Below, in pieces: positions 35,576-47,905 of a stretch of DNA of 64,000 nt. Made by a program: the position numbers and the translations under genes. Location: NCBI GenBank assembly GCA_963693305.1, contig OY855913.1:16262484-16326483 (forward strand), written 5' to 3'. The notes beneath the pieces were generated by a model. That model made no database searches, was not told the DNA's origin, and saw only the letters and a list, made by a program, of their open reading frames with translations. Every line of letters begins with the position of its first letter. Positions within the stretch are counted from its first letter, which is position 1. This stretch comes from Meandrina meandrites (taxonomy: Eukaryota; Cnidaria; Anthozoa; Scleractinia; Meandrinidae).

Positions 35576-37505
35576 TGTAATAATAATAATAATAATAATA
35601 ATAATTCATTTCTGGCGCATGACAAGTAAAATAAAGTTTTGTATTTAAAAAAAAATAGTAAAATAAGAAAATAAGAAAAACGATAACGAAAACAATATAA
35701 GGAAAATAAATAAAATATATTAAATTACAATGGATGATAAAATACTAAACTGAATTCATTAACAAGTTAATTAATAAAATTCATTCGTTTCCTCTAAGCC
35801 AATATGCAAAATTCTAGTGAATACTCAGACCACCTTTAGGTCTTGTCGCGTGCACGCTGGTGCTTTTTCTCGGACAACCTTTCTCGAAAAAGCTGTATAA
35901 AACCAAACATGAAAGAGAAAAGTAAGTCTTTGACTTTGTCATTCTTTTTTCCCCGAGCTAGATGCAGTCATAAGAGATGCAATATCAAAGATTTCTGACG
36001 AGATGAAGGACGCCATGAAAAAAGCGGTGTTGACTGGCATCGGTGGATTTAAGGACATGATGGACAACATGGAAATGAAAATGATTGCGCTTCTGAAGGA
36101 CAAAGTTCCAAGTGTTGGTATGCGTCAATAAAAATAAATATAATTTTACCTTTCTATATCTTTTGACTTTCCCAACAAAAAAATGATTGCTTTTCTATTA
36201 CATGAACATTCCATATAGCTAGCGAATAAAAATCATTACACCTACGTGCAGTTAAATCTATCGCTATCAGAGGAAGTTTTGCAGGCAGCTTGTTTTAACT
36301 AGTTCTAACTAGTTACTTTTAAAAAGATTGTAAAACAAATATGCGAGATGAGCGGCATGGACATTCCAAGTATCAGATAGGAATAAGTTAAACGCAGTCA
36401 AGTTCATCTTGTTCCTATTTGGACCGACAAGTACGGTGAGTTTTCCGAGAGAATGGCAACAAATTTACAAATTTGAGAAGTTTTCGATTCTCGTTAATTC
36501 ACTGAGGTCAACCATTGGTTGAACACATGACGGCGGCGCGTGCAACTTTCTCTAACCGATCATAGAAAATGTTTTATTTTTCCAACCTACCAAAGCCCAT
36601 TTCATTCATTCCATTCCCCTCGTATTTCAGCATTCTTTGATCCCAACAAAGCTCAAATAGCTGAGCTGGCTGATCGAGCTGCAAAAGATCTCGTGGATTA
36701 TTACGACAATTTGGCCGTGAAGTCTGTCACTGATGCCATCCACAAAGTAAACAAACTAACGACGGCTGTCTACGACATTGGGAAATCCAAACCAAATCTC
36801 AATGGTAAGAGTTTGCAAAACGGTTAGCTCCTGTTTACCTCATCAATTTCGCGAGACTCAATTTCGCAGTTTGGCCAAAAGATCGGGTTTAAATTTCTTG
36901 GAAATTTGCCAAATGACAGATCCGCGACAAAAAAAAAAACAGTGGTCTTGGTGGAATCGGCTCCTACAGATTCCTTAGAAATATTTTACAATTATATTAA
37001 ACAGAACTTAACAAAACCAAACTTCTTAAGACAGATTGGTGTGTTCGTTTGTGACAAAGAACACAAAGGTCAATACTTGCGATATGTCTTCTCTATGTTT
37101 TTGAATGTATAATGAAAAAAAGAGAGCATGAACTCCAGGAACACGGCTATTCGTGTAAAATATCCATGTAAGAGTTAAAAAAGTGTTTTCCTAATAAACT
37201 TTGCGCTTCCTTGGTGTAAATTCAGTCCTGCATTCAGTAACACGAAGGCCACCCAATTCATTACCTCCCTCACCACCAAGAGACGGGTTACCATTATCAC
37301 CTCTTATAATCAGCGTATTTTTCCATTTTTTACAGCACTTTTCACCTTGCGAAACGTGGTGGAAAAAGAGAGTCAGGCTGTTAAGGACGCCATTCATACA
37401 GAGGAAGCCAACCCGGAAGAAAGCGTTGCAGTTGCCATGCAAAACGCCGCTGACCAGATGATGAGAGATTACAACGATCTTGTCGAGATTGTCAGCAAGG
37501 CGTAA
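32829..37505 (+). CDS. Six-exon gene for an unrecognised secreted helical protein (341 aa)
   Basis: Exons 32829-33023, 33733-33871, 34474-34665, 35962-36117, 36631-36804 and 37336-37505 join in frame (1026 nt with stop); every junction has GT/AG sites. The first intron is phase 0, all others phase 1. The protein opens with a signal peptide (VCWLLLALTAGCLVPAAS) and two cysteines, then is predicted almost wholly helical and charged, with A/K/D-rich heptad-like segments such as AVQAVKDASKEIRDAL and DEMKDAMKKAV. Basic sites RKRRS, KREVQ and SKRSAD might be cut by furin-type proteases. Each of exons 3-6 begins with a short linker and then helices, suggesting repeated modules, but sequence identity between them is too low to prove it. 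I know no family for it; a lineage-restricted extracellular or matrix protein is a guess. A poly(A) signal follows at 37678. Confidence 0.8.
34034..34138. repeat. Short inverted-repeat element in intron 2
   Basis: GAATAAGTGCCGC near 34046 is inverted at 34115-34131 (GCGGCACTTATTTGAGG), with an A-tract between. MITE-like; the ends are not defined by a duplication. Confidence 0.5.
35527..35605. repeat. (AAT)n microsatellite
   Basis: Two AAT runs split by a GATGT interruption near 35573, inside intron 3 of the secreted-protein gene. Confidence 0.95.
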
Positions 37506-37677
37506 TTTAATTAAGGGGTCCAGCAGCCACATAAAGTCGAATATATATGCTGTCGAATATATATGCTGTATGCGAATCGTACGCAAAGAAGCGTTTATAG
37601 ATAGAGGAATACATAATGCAACAAGTAGCCCAGGGTGACTTAAGTGACTGTAAACCACTGATTGGTTTAGAGTTCAA

Positions 37678-37683
37678 AATAAA
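37678..37683 (+). terminator. Poly(A) signal of the secreted-protein gene
   Basis: AATAAA lies about 173 nt after the TAA at 37503-37505, a normal 3' UTR length. Confidence 0.6.
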
Positions 37684-37689
37684 TAGATG

Positions 37690-39165
37690 TGAAGCTTACC
37701 TTTGCCTCAAACTCATTCATCTACTCTCTAGGGCATCAAAAAGTCTTCTCAAGACTTTCGTCATATTTTGTGACAATTTTTAAAAATCACACTTTGGTGC
37801 GTGGTAATAGGAGTAAAAATGCACGAATGCAGATCTAGATCATCTAACAAGAATATATTTGTAAAAGATTTAGGTCACGCGGTGATTGGCCATGCTCTAC
37901 AGCTCGAGAAAACCACCGTTAACGATTCCCACCACTTGTGGCATTGAAAGATAATGTTTTATTGCTTTTATTATAGACCACCCCTCTCAAATATGAAGAG
38001 AATCAGGCTTTATAATAAATCTACCTGAGTTCTTCTCTTTTTCTGTTCTGTCACCATAGTTCTGTGCAAGAAAGCTATTTGTTTTATTTTCGCAGTAGTA
38101 AACTAGTTCGAATAGTTCCCAATTGCTCGTTTGCTTTTTTATAGCTTGTCACGCATCTCGGCTTTTGCTGAATTAAACAAAGGTCGCTGCCCTTTTCATA
38201 TCACTTGGCGTAGACCCAAGCTCCAGACATTAATTCGGACTGAAACTTTTGTTTGCGACAGTGGACATCACTGAGCGTATGAGTCGAATATGATTTACCC
38301 TATTATTAAATACTAGCCATGGTATATTGCTGAGTTTTGATTGGTTTACAGGGCATGGTTTATGAGCTCATATACCATGGACCACAAATATCATAGGTGT
38401 ACGCGTCATCTTTATTATGTTTTTAGACAGTTATAGCCCGTCTCGGCAATACGAGCCTCGATGGCTATCTACCAACTCATATCTAACGGGCGCTCGTGGA
38501 ATAATTGTTAAATGGTACCAATCTGCTCGGACAATGCATGTTCATCATTCTTGCCAGATATTTTACAAACATCAAAAACTGATTAGCTTAAATTAAAACG
38601 TTTGGATCATTCTGGCTCCTTTAACCTCGCTAGATGCAACAAGAGGTTAGTGCTGTGCCTTGAGGTCATTAAAATTCGTATTCTGATAACAACTCTGAGC
38701 TAACGCCCGAGTAGAGCTTTTACATTTGTGGCTGTGTTAAAGAAGATCCACTTACATTGTAACAGCGACGTTACTTCATTAATATGTTCGCATATGTTCG
38801 TCGGTCGGCGGAAATACGCCGTATAAGCCGCACCAACAACTACGTCACAACTGAAGTGCAGCATGCAGGATATCTTATTTTAAAGTTATTTACTTTGAAG
38901 AGGGCTTTTAGGCATTTTTATGGACCTACCTACCGGTTATCAGTTAATACGCGTGAAGTGATATTACATGCGTAACAAGATTATTACGATAAGTGACGTA
39001 CGTAGAAAGTCAGAGGTAAAATCTTTACAACGTAAATTCTGTCCGAGTTAAAAAAGAAACTGCAACTTTTTAATTGCGTTATAGTGTAATATTTGGCTTA
39101 CACATCTATCCGGGGCTCAGCTGATTCAGCTCGAGTGCCTCTTAACCGTTTGTCTTAAAGACGAT
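37690..39165. other. Intergenic, nothing recognised
   Basis: No exon or element boundary stood out. A short inverted match (TAGCCATGGTATATTGC near 38314 and ATATACCATGG near 38369) is too small to classify. Confidence 0.45.
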
Positions 39166-39169
39166 TCCG

Positions 39170-41170
39170 GCTGAAAAGAAAAGGGTTTAGAAAGACAATG
39201 AGAAAGAGACGAGCTGAAACGCCCTCGAAACTAACATTATTTTCTATTTTTTCACATAACAAAAATAAGAGAGTCCATATTAAAGACTGCTTGTTGCTAA
39301 GGTAAGCTTTCTCCTGGTGATAGTTCATGCCTGAAATGGATCAGAGAAAGAGATTACGTGGTAGAAGTTGTAAAGAGAGCATGAAACAAGCAAACAAACA
39401 AACAAGCATACATACAAAAGAACTCAAATAGAAATAAAGAACACACATTGGAGAGTTTTTGGGAATTTCGCATGGAGTGATCGCGTGACGTCTTTAATTA
39501 AAACGTTACAAGATTACCACCAACAGCAAGAAATTTAAATCACCCTGGAAAGATCTTTGCCGACATGCGGGAGGCTTTAAATCAGCCGCATATTCCACCA
39601 AAGCTGAAGTGTTTGTTGCAAGATTTAGAGGAATAATAAGATCAAACACTAAGCATATCCATCCGCCCTTTGAAAAATTCCTCTGAAATGAGTTGACAAA
39701 GAAGGGACAAAGAAAGACAGATAGTGAACGGGGACAAATTAGACATGAGAAAAAGTAGCCGAAAGCGCCGAGAAACTAACATTCGCTGTAATTATCGCAA
39801 AAATAAATTGATATATGTTATAACTGACCTGGGGAGGTAACAGGGCTTCTTGAGCTTAGATTTTTGCTGGTGTATAAAATGATTATATGAATATATGTGA
39901 AATAAGCCAAGGAGATCTGAAGAAAAAGAATTTAAATGTTCGCAGTGAACGTTTTACGACAGTTAAAAAGAAAAAAAAATTGGAAAAAGGCGTTTCTTAG
40001 GGAAATTGAAGCCATTAGACGGACGTCTTTAATTAAAATGCTGCTGGAAAAATCTTTCAGATGCGTCAATTTTAAAAACAACCGCAACTGTAAACATGGA
40101 AAACCTGTGAAGTGTTTATTGTAAGATGCTGTGAGGAATTATCCCACACGCCAAGTATCCGAGTTTGATTTGTATGGGGTTCCTCTGAAACGTTTGGCTT
40201 TAAACGTTTTCCGGCTGAAAACTGAAGTGGATAAAGAAAGACAGGGAGAGCGTGAGGATGAAAAGAAAACGCGGGAAAAAGAAAAAGAAAACAACAGAAA
40301 CGCCCATGAACTGTAAACTTCTATGTATCACTAAACATCGGAAATAAGAAAGTGAGCCGGGTCATGAGGCAACTTGGAGGTTTAAATTTTTGCTGGCGAA
40401 AAATGAATTTGTGAAATGAATCATATATATGAACTTCGTGCTGAGATTTAAAGAGATCTTCGCAGTTGAACAACCAATAAGTGTAAAAAAAAGAGCCTAG
40501 AAAAGGAAATAAAAAAAGAAAAAGATCGCATAAAGGCTTTTTTTTTTTAGAGATTTACGCATTAAACAGTTGAAACCATTGCGTGACGTCATTAATTAAA
40601 ATGTTACAAGATTATAAAGATAAGCAACAAATTGGAAAGATATCTGCCGACTTTCGTAAACTTTAATTTCAAAACCCATCGTAAATTCCACCAGAGCTGC
40701 CAAAGAACAACTTGTGTTGTTCATTTGAAATGTTAGGTTTTGCAATTTTTTTCGGCTGAAGAAATTAAAGTCAGGGGACCTCTGAGAAATTCTGCTCGCC
40801 GAAGCCAAGAAAGTATTACTAGTTTCGTCAGTAGACCTCCTCAGTTGGTAGCCATATCATGTTTTGAATTTCAGACGACTTCATATAATATTGCACGAAG
40901 AATAACCCAAGGCTGGTAGCGTATGTAAATGTGTGTTGAAGAAAATGCAAACGAGGTCCTTCCTTGGCAATATGATGTAAAGTCAGGGGAGAATGAGGAA
41001 AAACTAAAGATGCGAGAAACGCCCGTACATCAGTAGCATTCTATCACAAAAATAAGCTACTTGTCGTAAGCTATGCCTTTTCCTGATGATAACGAATATT
41101 TATAATTATATATAATATGTGAACTACGGGTGAAAGATATAGAGAGTAAGTTAATACGCAATCATGGTAA
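39170..41170. repeat. Degenerate tandem array, about four units of ~530-690 bp
   Basis: Each unit has a purine-rich GAAAGACA/AGACGAG block followed by GAAACGCCC or GCGCCGAGAAACTAAC (near 39205, 39755, 40295 and 41015), then ACAAAAATAAG-type sequence. It later has ACGTCTTTAATTAAAA with GTTACAAGATTA (near 39490, 40020 and 40590). Similarity is clear by eye but heavily eroded. No open frame is shared among units. Confidence 0.65.
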
Positions 41171-42255
41171 AGAAAGCCAACCATTAAAGACTGTTAGGCT
41201 TCAACTGGATGGGGGGTTTTGAACCCGTGAGCCCATTATCTTTCAGACTGCTCAAGTTGTAGTAAAACTGCGAAGAGCTCCCCGTCTCTATAAAGTGGGA
41301 AGGGTGATACTATTTCGTTTGATGCGATCTGAAACGGCCCAAAAGATATAACTTAATATAATGGGCTCTCGTGGTTTTTCAGCCTAACAAGTTCAAATAT
41401 TTTAGGGCGGCACATGATTACGGTTATACAGAACAGGGAAGTAGCCCCTCCCGGGAACTGCTTTCAGTACCTTTTTCTCTCAATTTTCATCGAGTGATAG
41501 GTCATGACTGACGTTGGCAAGTCAAGAGTACATGCCATGACTGTAGATCCGGGAAAATCCATTCAAATTTTAAAAGAAGCAGTTAACTTTTCTTGTTTAT
41601 TTTCCGTTGTGTGTGGTCTTAGGCTTGCGACACGCGCGGAATTCAAACTGTATAGCGGCACACCCCATTAATATAGTTTACATCCTACACGTAACGTGTT
41701 CATAAATCATGATCTGATGATGTGTCTTCTCTTTATCAGTAAAACAGATCTCTTTCAACACAATACGCCCATTCGCAAGTCTGACGCTCCAGCTCTATGA
41801 CCTTTCCCTCATATCTTGTCATCGTGTCTCCGTAGAAGTAATTACATTAAAATGTTGACAGATTGCTTCGTCGGTCCTGTTATTAGTCGAAAAAAAGATG
41901 TTTGTTTACGCAGGAAAAGTGTTTGCGGCGACCGGCATTTCCGCCAACTTTTTAAACGAGATGACACAGTGTTGCTTGGGGGAAATGCGTCATACTCTAC
42001 TTTTGAATATCTCTCGCTAACATAAAATGGTGTTTACTTTAGAGCATAATATATAAACAGACCTATTCAAATTAAGTGCTTGAAAAAACTGTTATTGTTT
42101 CCACACCTCACTTGCATAAAACGAACACTTTTGACAAAGGGCGGGTGTTAAGTGGTTGTACCCTTGGGGGTTCCTGTCTTCCCGAAATAGCTCTGTAAAA
42201 GCTCAACCCTTTCTACAGGAAGTTGTCTGCAATTAGTTGTTAATGTCTTCGCTAT

Positions 42256-42263
42256 TATATAAA
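42256..42263 (+). promoter_or_regulatory. TATA box of the 182-codon gene
   Basis: TATATAAA lies 116 nt before the ATG at 42379. It would place the transcription start near 42285-42295. A related TATATAAG is kept in a downstream copy of this region at about 47750. Confidence 0.55.
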
Positions 42264-42378
42264 GCATTCCACGTATGTATTGCATAAAAGCCGGGGCATT
42301 GCAGTCTCGAAGTATTTTGGTCGCTGACTTTCCTCAAAGAAGACTAACAGTCAAGAATATTACTAAGTACGGTCAAAT

Positions 42379-42927
42379 ATGCACATTAAGAGAAAACCAT
42401 CACAAATTCTAGCTTGGGATCATGTCATTTACCGCGAACAGAATTCCTTTGATGAACGTAATAAGGAAGAGAAAATTAAAAGTAGCTCGAAGGCCAGGAC
42501 GCGACAAGATGGTAAGCTTTGGAAAGAAGACGCATGGAGTAGAATCAGAAAATCCTTTACGAAAGTTTTCAGCTGCAAGACGAAAGGTGGAAGAAAACCA
42601 AATGTCCCTTACGCAAGTTTGACTCGCTTGGATCAGTTGTGTATCAGTGAAGATGAACTCAAGAGAAGCCAGAAAAAACTTCGGTTTTGCCGAATGGAGC
42701 AGGAGAGAGACACTTTTGAATATGAACAGTGGGAGGACAGCGATGACGAAGACTGCGATGATTTGGTTTTCGTTAAGAGGAGCGAGAGTTTTGAGAGACG
42801 AAGAATGGCCATTTGTAAGGAAATCGAGCGAAATACTCAAGTTGGATGCAGATCTCGAAGTACATCTCTCTTAGAACTCCGAAAAACATTAGTCATTAAT
42901 AACAGATTCAAAGAGATGGGACTCTAA
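42379..42927 (+). CDS. Intronless gene for a 182-residue charged protein of unknown function
   Basis: Complete frame from ATG 42379 to TAA 42927, between a TATA box and an AATAAA signal. The N-terminal half is basic (NKEEKIKSSSKARTRQDGK, SRIRKSFTKVFSCKTKGGRK), the middle has an acidic patch (EYEQWEDSDDEDCDDL), and the C-terminus is again basic with RSESFERRRM and RSRSTSLLELRK, which look like phosphorylatable RxxS sites. There is no signal peptide, membrane segment or domain I recognise. The protein would be intracellular. An overlapping upstream ATG frame starts near 42274 and could lower translation. The upstream sequence is repeated in degraded form at 45.7, 47.4 and 50.4 kb. Confidence 0.6.
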   Translation: MHIKRKPSQILAWDHVIYREQNSFDERNKEEKIKSSSKARTRQDGKLWKEDAWSRIRKSFTKVFSCKTKGGRKPNVPYASLTRLDQLCISEDELKRSQKKLRFCRMEQERDTFEYEQWEDSDDEDCDDLVFVKRSESFERRRMAICKEIERNTQVGCRSRSTSLLELRKTLVINNRFKEMGL

Positions 42928-43259
42928 CCAACACAAACTGACACTTGTAGAAAAGATGTATATATTATTGTAAGTAAAGATTTCGATATATTTTACAGAT
43001 CAGCTATATCATGTTATTTAATTTCATCTAATTTATTGTGAACGCGATTTGGCCGGTTCATTGCCTGAGCTCCAAAGTTTCGTTCTATTTGCTGATTGCC
43101 CTTGTTTAACGCTGTAAATAAGTTGAACATTTATACATAATTTGTAATATTTATTCCGTATACATGTACACTGTTGAGATTATTTTTATTCTCGCTCGAT
43201 CCGTTTCTGCTTTATATTGTACGAATAAGCCGTAGGTGTGTCGAGCGTCCGTGGAGATT

Positions 43260-43265
43260 AATAAA
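43260..43265 (+). terminator. Poly(A) signal for the 182-codon gene
   Basis: AATAAA about 333 nt downstream of the stop at 42927. Confidence 0.5.
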
Positions 43266-43349
43266 ATATATTCCGTAAACTGAGACCTGCAGAATTTGTA
43301 TGGCACGTTCATTTCGTCTATACCTGTCTATAAAATTCTAAAGCAGAAA

Positions 43350-43445
<96 letters not shown>
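43350..43445. repeat. (AAT)n microsatellite, ~95 bp, nearly pure
   Basis: Uninterrupted AAT units. The leucine-rich minus-strand frame across it is an artefact. Confidence 0.97.
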
Positions 43446-43447
<2 letters not shown>

Positions 43448-44800
43448 AGTCCCTAGACTTCTTTGACGAGTTTTTTTGTACCTCAAACATGCCAAACGCT
43501 CGCGAGGAAATCGGAAGGATCTTCGTGGGCGATGTAATTGTACGCTATAAATCGTGTCTTTAATATCGAATTCGAGGGACTGCATCTCTGAGTAGGCTAT
43601 CATGTGAGCACACGAGGACAATATAGAATACCTTAGACATAAGACAATTAAAGGAAAAAACAAAGTTGGTTTATTTTACATGTGATATGGTAATTTGTGG
43701 TTGCTCTGTGGTAATTGAATTTCTGATCCATAAACAAATTTTTAAAATCTTTTGATCTCTGAAACAATGACAATTCCGGTACGCAGAAAATTTTTTGAGT
43801 TAAAGATTTTCTTCAGCCGTTGCTTAAAAATCAAACTTCGCGGTTTCTTAAATAAATTATAATTCTTTATTAAAACAAGCAAATGTTATTCAAGCCCAAA
43901 TGGAAGGAAGAGCAGTCTGAAGATCGCTTCAGGAATGCCTTCGTCCATTGTGCAAATTCACTGTTCGCGCAATTCGATATTGAAGTTTACACAGTGTTAC
44001 TGTTTAACATAAGAAGTGAAATATCAGAAAAAAATGTAAAATTGTCCTAGCCGAAGAATCCAAACGGGTGAGCATAAGTGTTGTGGATCAAGGTACCGTT
44101 CGCTGGTGTCACAGAGGGGATTATGTTTCCCGGGTATGTTTATGTAAAACTAGACATGAAATCGGTCACTCCCATACACGCGCTAACCAAGTGACAGGTT
44201 CTTTAACAGGTTCTGTTAACTTGTTCACAAAAAGGGGATTTTGCTGCGTAGCACTCAAGTAAATAACGTTAACTAGTAAATAGTGTTTCTGGAGTGCTTG
44301 AAATACTGTTAAAGCAGACGTTTCGGGGATAACCCCTTCAACAACTTAAACTTTAACTTGTTTATTATAATATATTTTTTAATTAATTGTATTACTTGCC
44401 ACGACGAATATTAAAGGGGCACCCGACGGATTTCGGTGAATATCTGTCCAGAAGGTCTGTTATTCCCTCAGATTTTCATTATAAAAGAAATATCGGCTCT
44501 AACTTTTGTGATATAGGAAATCTACAATGAAAATGGGCATAGGAAAATACCAGCTACGATCGGTTTTCGGAAAGGCAACAACAGCTCGCAAATTCGGAAA
44601 ATGGAAAAAAAGCCCTAACAAATCCGAGAATACTAAACTTCCCCTAGAATGACCGAACAGATAAACATTTTATAGCGCAGCCTAAAATTAATCTCCGTTA
44701 AAAGCACCTCAGATAGCCTAAGCCTTTCAAAGCATTGTGAACGTGAAACCGTCGTTGGATGCAAACAAATTAAAGAAAAAACGTGTTCATACTTTGCTGT
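43446..44800. other. Non-genic stretch
   Basis: Short frames only. The 44414-44600 segment (AAAGGGGCACCCGACGGA onward) has the look of an interspersed repeat end, but I found no partner in the window. Confidence 0.4.
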
Positions 44801-45128
44801 AAAACGTGGGTAAAATCAGTGCGGCAAAATGGTGGCAATTAATAGTTATTGTTAGTGGTCTAACCGCGTTCATCATTTTGGACGCGCCTAATTTATTGTG
44901 ACTTTGAGGGTTCACGTTTACAGCCGACAATTACTTGACGTCATCTCCCGAGTCCTAATCATTTATCACAATTTTGACGTAAGGTAACGCCTAGCGCCTG
45001 TGATTTCTCTGATCATAAGGTAACATCGATGAAAATCAATTAGCCGTACTGTACTCGTGTTTGTTATTTTTCCATCAAAGACAAAGTTCTGACCAAAATT
45101 TCAGCCTTGGTGTCATTCTTTCACGCTC

Positions 45129-45271
45129 TTAATTTTTTTTTATTTTTGCATTTCGCAGCACCAAACTAAGAAAACAGATTGCAGTCGTTTAGAATAATTA
45201 ATTTTTTTTTATTTTTGCATTTCGCAGCACCAAACTAAGAAAACAGATTGCAGTCGTTTAGAATAATTAAT
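45129..45271. repeat. 69-bp exact tandem duplication
   Basis: TATTTTTGCATTTCGCAGC through TCGTTTAGAATAATTAA occurs twice, offset by 69 bp, practically without differences. It is recent compared with the eroded array around it. Confidence 0.95.
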
Positions 45272-46261
45272 AAACTAGCCAAGATCCACTATTTTTAAAA
45301 AAATATGGTCAAATGAGATTTACCAGAAAGGCTTCTCCTGGTTTCTATCAAAGAATGATCATCTTGAGCCGAAAAAAAAAAATGATATGTGAGGTACTAT
45401 TGATCGATTCACTGTATTCCATCCTCAAGATGATGAACATCACGTGTCTGCTTAACACCGTGGGAAATAAGTACCTTTTGAACACGCCCCTGTTGCAGTA
45501 TCACGAGCTTGAAAACAAAATCGACGAAAGCGAGCAGTGCATGGGGTAAGACTTCGGAAAACAGGGCAGACCACTCCCAGTCCTTTCCCCCTCCTCTCTC
45601 CGCATCCGAGCATAAGACGTGACACATTTGACTTCTAGTTCCCGGATCCTATCTCGTGGTCTGCATGTATTTCTTTTATTACGGTAAACGATGTTAGATC
45701 TCTTTCAACACAAGATCTTCATTTGGCGGAAACACTCCATATACAGGTCTGACGATCTATGTCGTTGCCCAATATCGTGCCATCGCGTCGCCGATCTGGA
45801 TCAAGAGTAACTTCTTGTCCTGGGTATTCATGACAGGCTGTTAAGTCGGCCTTATAATGAGTCGAAAAAGACGTCCGCCTACTGAAGACAACCAATCCAG
45901 TGTCCCTTGATTAATTACGTCAAATATAAAATATAAGGTCGGAGGGTGAAGTTGAAGCAAAACGCGCCGTTTAGTATAAAGTCACGTTTTAAGGGCGGGG
46001 TTTAATTATTGTTTATACGGCAGGTTTTTATATTGACTTTCTCAATTAGGTGGTAATTGACAGGAAGTATGAGGAATTTTAGTTGAAGTAGTGATAATTC
46101 TACAATGGCGACTCTAGGTTATCATGAACGAATGCAAGGAGACGGCGATTTAATTTAGCGTACTAGTTTATTGCGTGCGTCCAGCCTTCTCCTATTTCCT
46201 CACGCAGAAAACGGACGTCTAGCTTAGAGAGGCTTACAGAATACAAAGCGATAAATACATA

Positions 46262-46293
46262 CAGTTGAATCCTGCTAACTCGGGATTCAACTG
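46262..46293. mobile_element. 32-bp relict of the pogo-like MITE, TA duplication intact
   Basis: CAGTTGAATCC and GGATTCAACTG are joined by only ten bases and flanked by TA on each side (46260-46261 and 46294-46295). The same ends bracket the 176-bp element at 7641-7816. Confidence 0.75.
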
Positions 46294-47773
46294 TAAACCA
46301 AAAAGGTACAAGGCTTGTATCTGAAGATTGAGCAATATTGAGACGGATTACAAACTTCTGCGAGCTTGTAAAATCTAGGTAAATATTTGAAGATAGCTGA
46401 ACTACCATCCGCGAACCGGCTGAAGCTTAGAAACGTATTGATTTTTAGCTAATCCGCCGGAAAAGACGATAGAACATAATGCAAAGTTGTGGAAGCTTCG
46501 TGCAATTTTCACTGCTTCCTTTGCCATCTCCCGCGCAGAAAACCACGACGGCGACGGCGACAACAACGAGAACGCCGCTAAAACAAATTAATAATGGTGA
46601 ACAGTACAGTTGCTCAGCGCGTGTGTGTAAGTTCCTAGCCTTGTTCTGCTTGTTCAGCTTGTTAGCCGTCCTTTCATGAAAATCCGTAGAAAGAAATCTA
46701 GGCTTGCAATACGTACAGAGTCATGAAACTAGGAGTTCGAACGTACTGGCTTCTCTCTGCGCAGATTATGCAAGGATAAAAATAAGCTTTACTTTGGCTA
46801 TAAATAAATCACTTTTAACGGTACTTGAACTAGAGAGGACCATGTTTATGTAAAAGTACTGGCCATTAAATCGAAGACAACCCACGCGCACGCAAACCAA
46901 ATTGACAAGTGTTTAACTTATTTCAGTTGTAAAACCATTTCTTTTAATTAATTAGTTGAACAGTGAGCCATGGCCGACAAATTTACGTAAGCTAAATCTT
47001 GAAGCATATGCCGTACTGTACCGGCAAGTGACAATGTAGTATAAAGGGGGTATTTTCCTTTCATTTTCGTTGGAAGACATGGGTAAAATCAGTGGCGATG
47101 AAATTGTTATTGTTTGTGGTATAACCACGTTCATCATTTTGGACGCTCCTAGTTTTGAAGGGAGGTGATGAAAGGTGAAGTCTTACAGGACTTCACTTTC
47201 AGAAGCAAGAATGAATATAGTTTATTATACTGTCTCCCGAGTCTAACTGATTATTCATCACATTTTTGTCGTGCTGTGAGCTAACGCCTTGCGCTTGTGA
47301 TTTCTCTTAATCAGTTAACGAAAATCAATTAGCTGTGTAACAGCTGTGTATCAAGAACGTGTGGTACAGATTATTTTAAGATCTGGTCGAATGGGCTTCT
47401 CTACTGAGGCGAAAAGATAGCTTCAGGAAGATGAAATTTGAAAGTGTTAATGACAGGCTGTTTAGTTGACCTAGTAAAGAGTCCTGAAAAGAGGTTTTCG
47501 TTCAGCAAGTGCCACTGTTTCTTCAGTCCGTCGAGTAAACAAGTCAAATACAAAATATACAGATGAAGCATAAAACTGAATCAGAACGTGGTTAAAATAA
47601 AGTGTTTTAAACACTTCTCAAAGGGAGAGAATTATTGTTTACATGACGCAGTTGTTTTAAAATTCAACTTTCTCGATTAAGTGATAATTGTCAGGAACTC
47701 AGTGAAAAAATGTTAAGTGAAGTAATGACGATTCTAACAACCGACTCTATATAAGCTGATGTTTTCTAAACAA

Positions 47774-47905
47774 ATGCTGGGCGACCACGATTTACTTAAG
47801 CGCCAGTATTTGTTTGGAGATGTTTACAGATCGAGAAAAGCTGCTGCAAATTTAGCCATATGGCCATCTTTTGTGATGCACGAGGTGACCATTAAATCTG
47901 GGTAA
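47774..47905 (+). CDS. Small open frame (43 codons) below a TATA-like box in the array
   Basis: It starts MLGDHDLLKRQYLFGDVYRS and ends at TAA 47903-47905. The aligned positions in the other units start MQGDGDLI then stop (46132) and MRGDHDLVYQ (51108). The shared start may only reflect conserved DNA. Whether it is translated is unknown, so I hold this weakly. Confidence 0.2.
   Translation: MLGDHDLLKRQYLFGDVYRSRKAAANLAIWPSFVMHEVTIKSG

Noticed and set aside
42409..42840. 143-codon minus-strand frame
   Set aside because: It is antisense to the 182-codon gene, which has a TATA box and poly(A) signal on its own strand.
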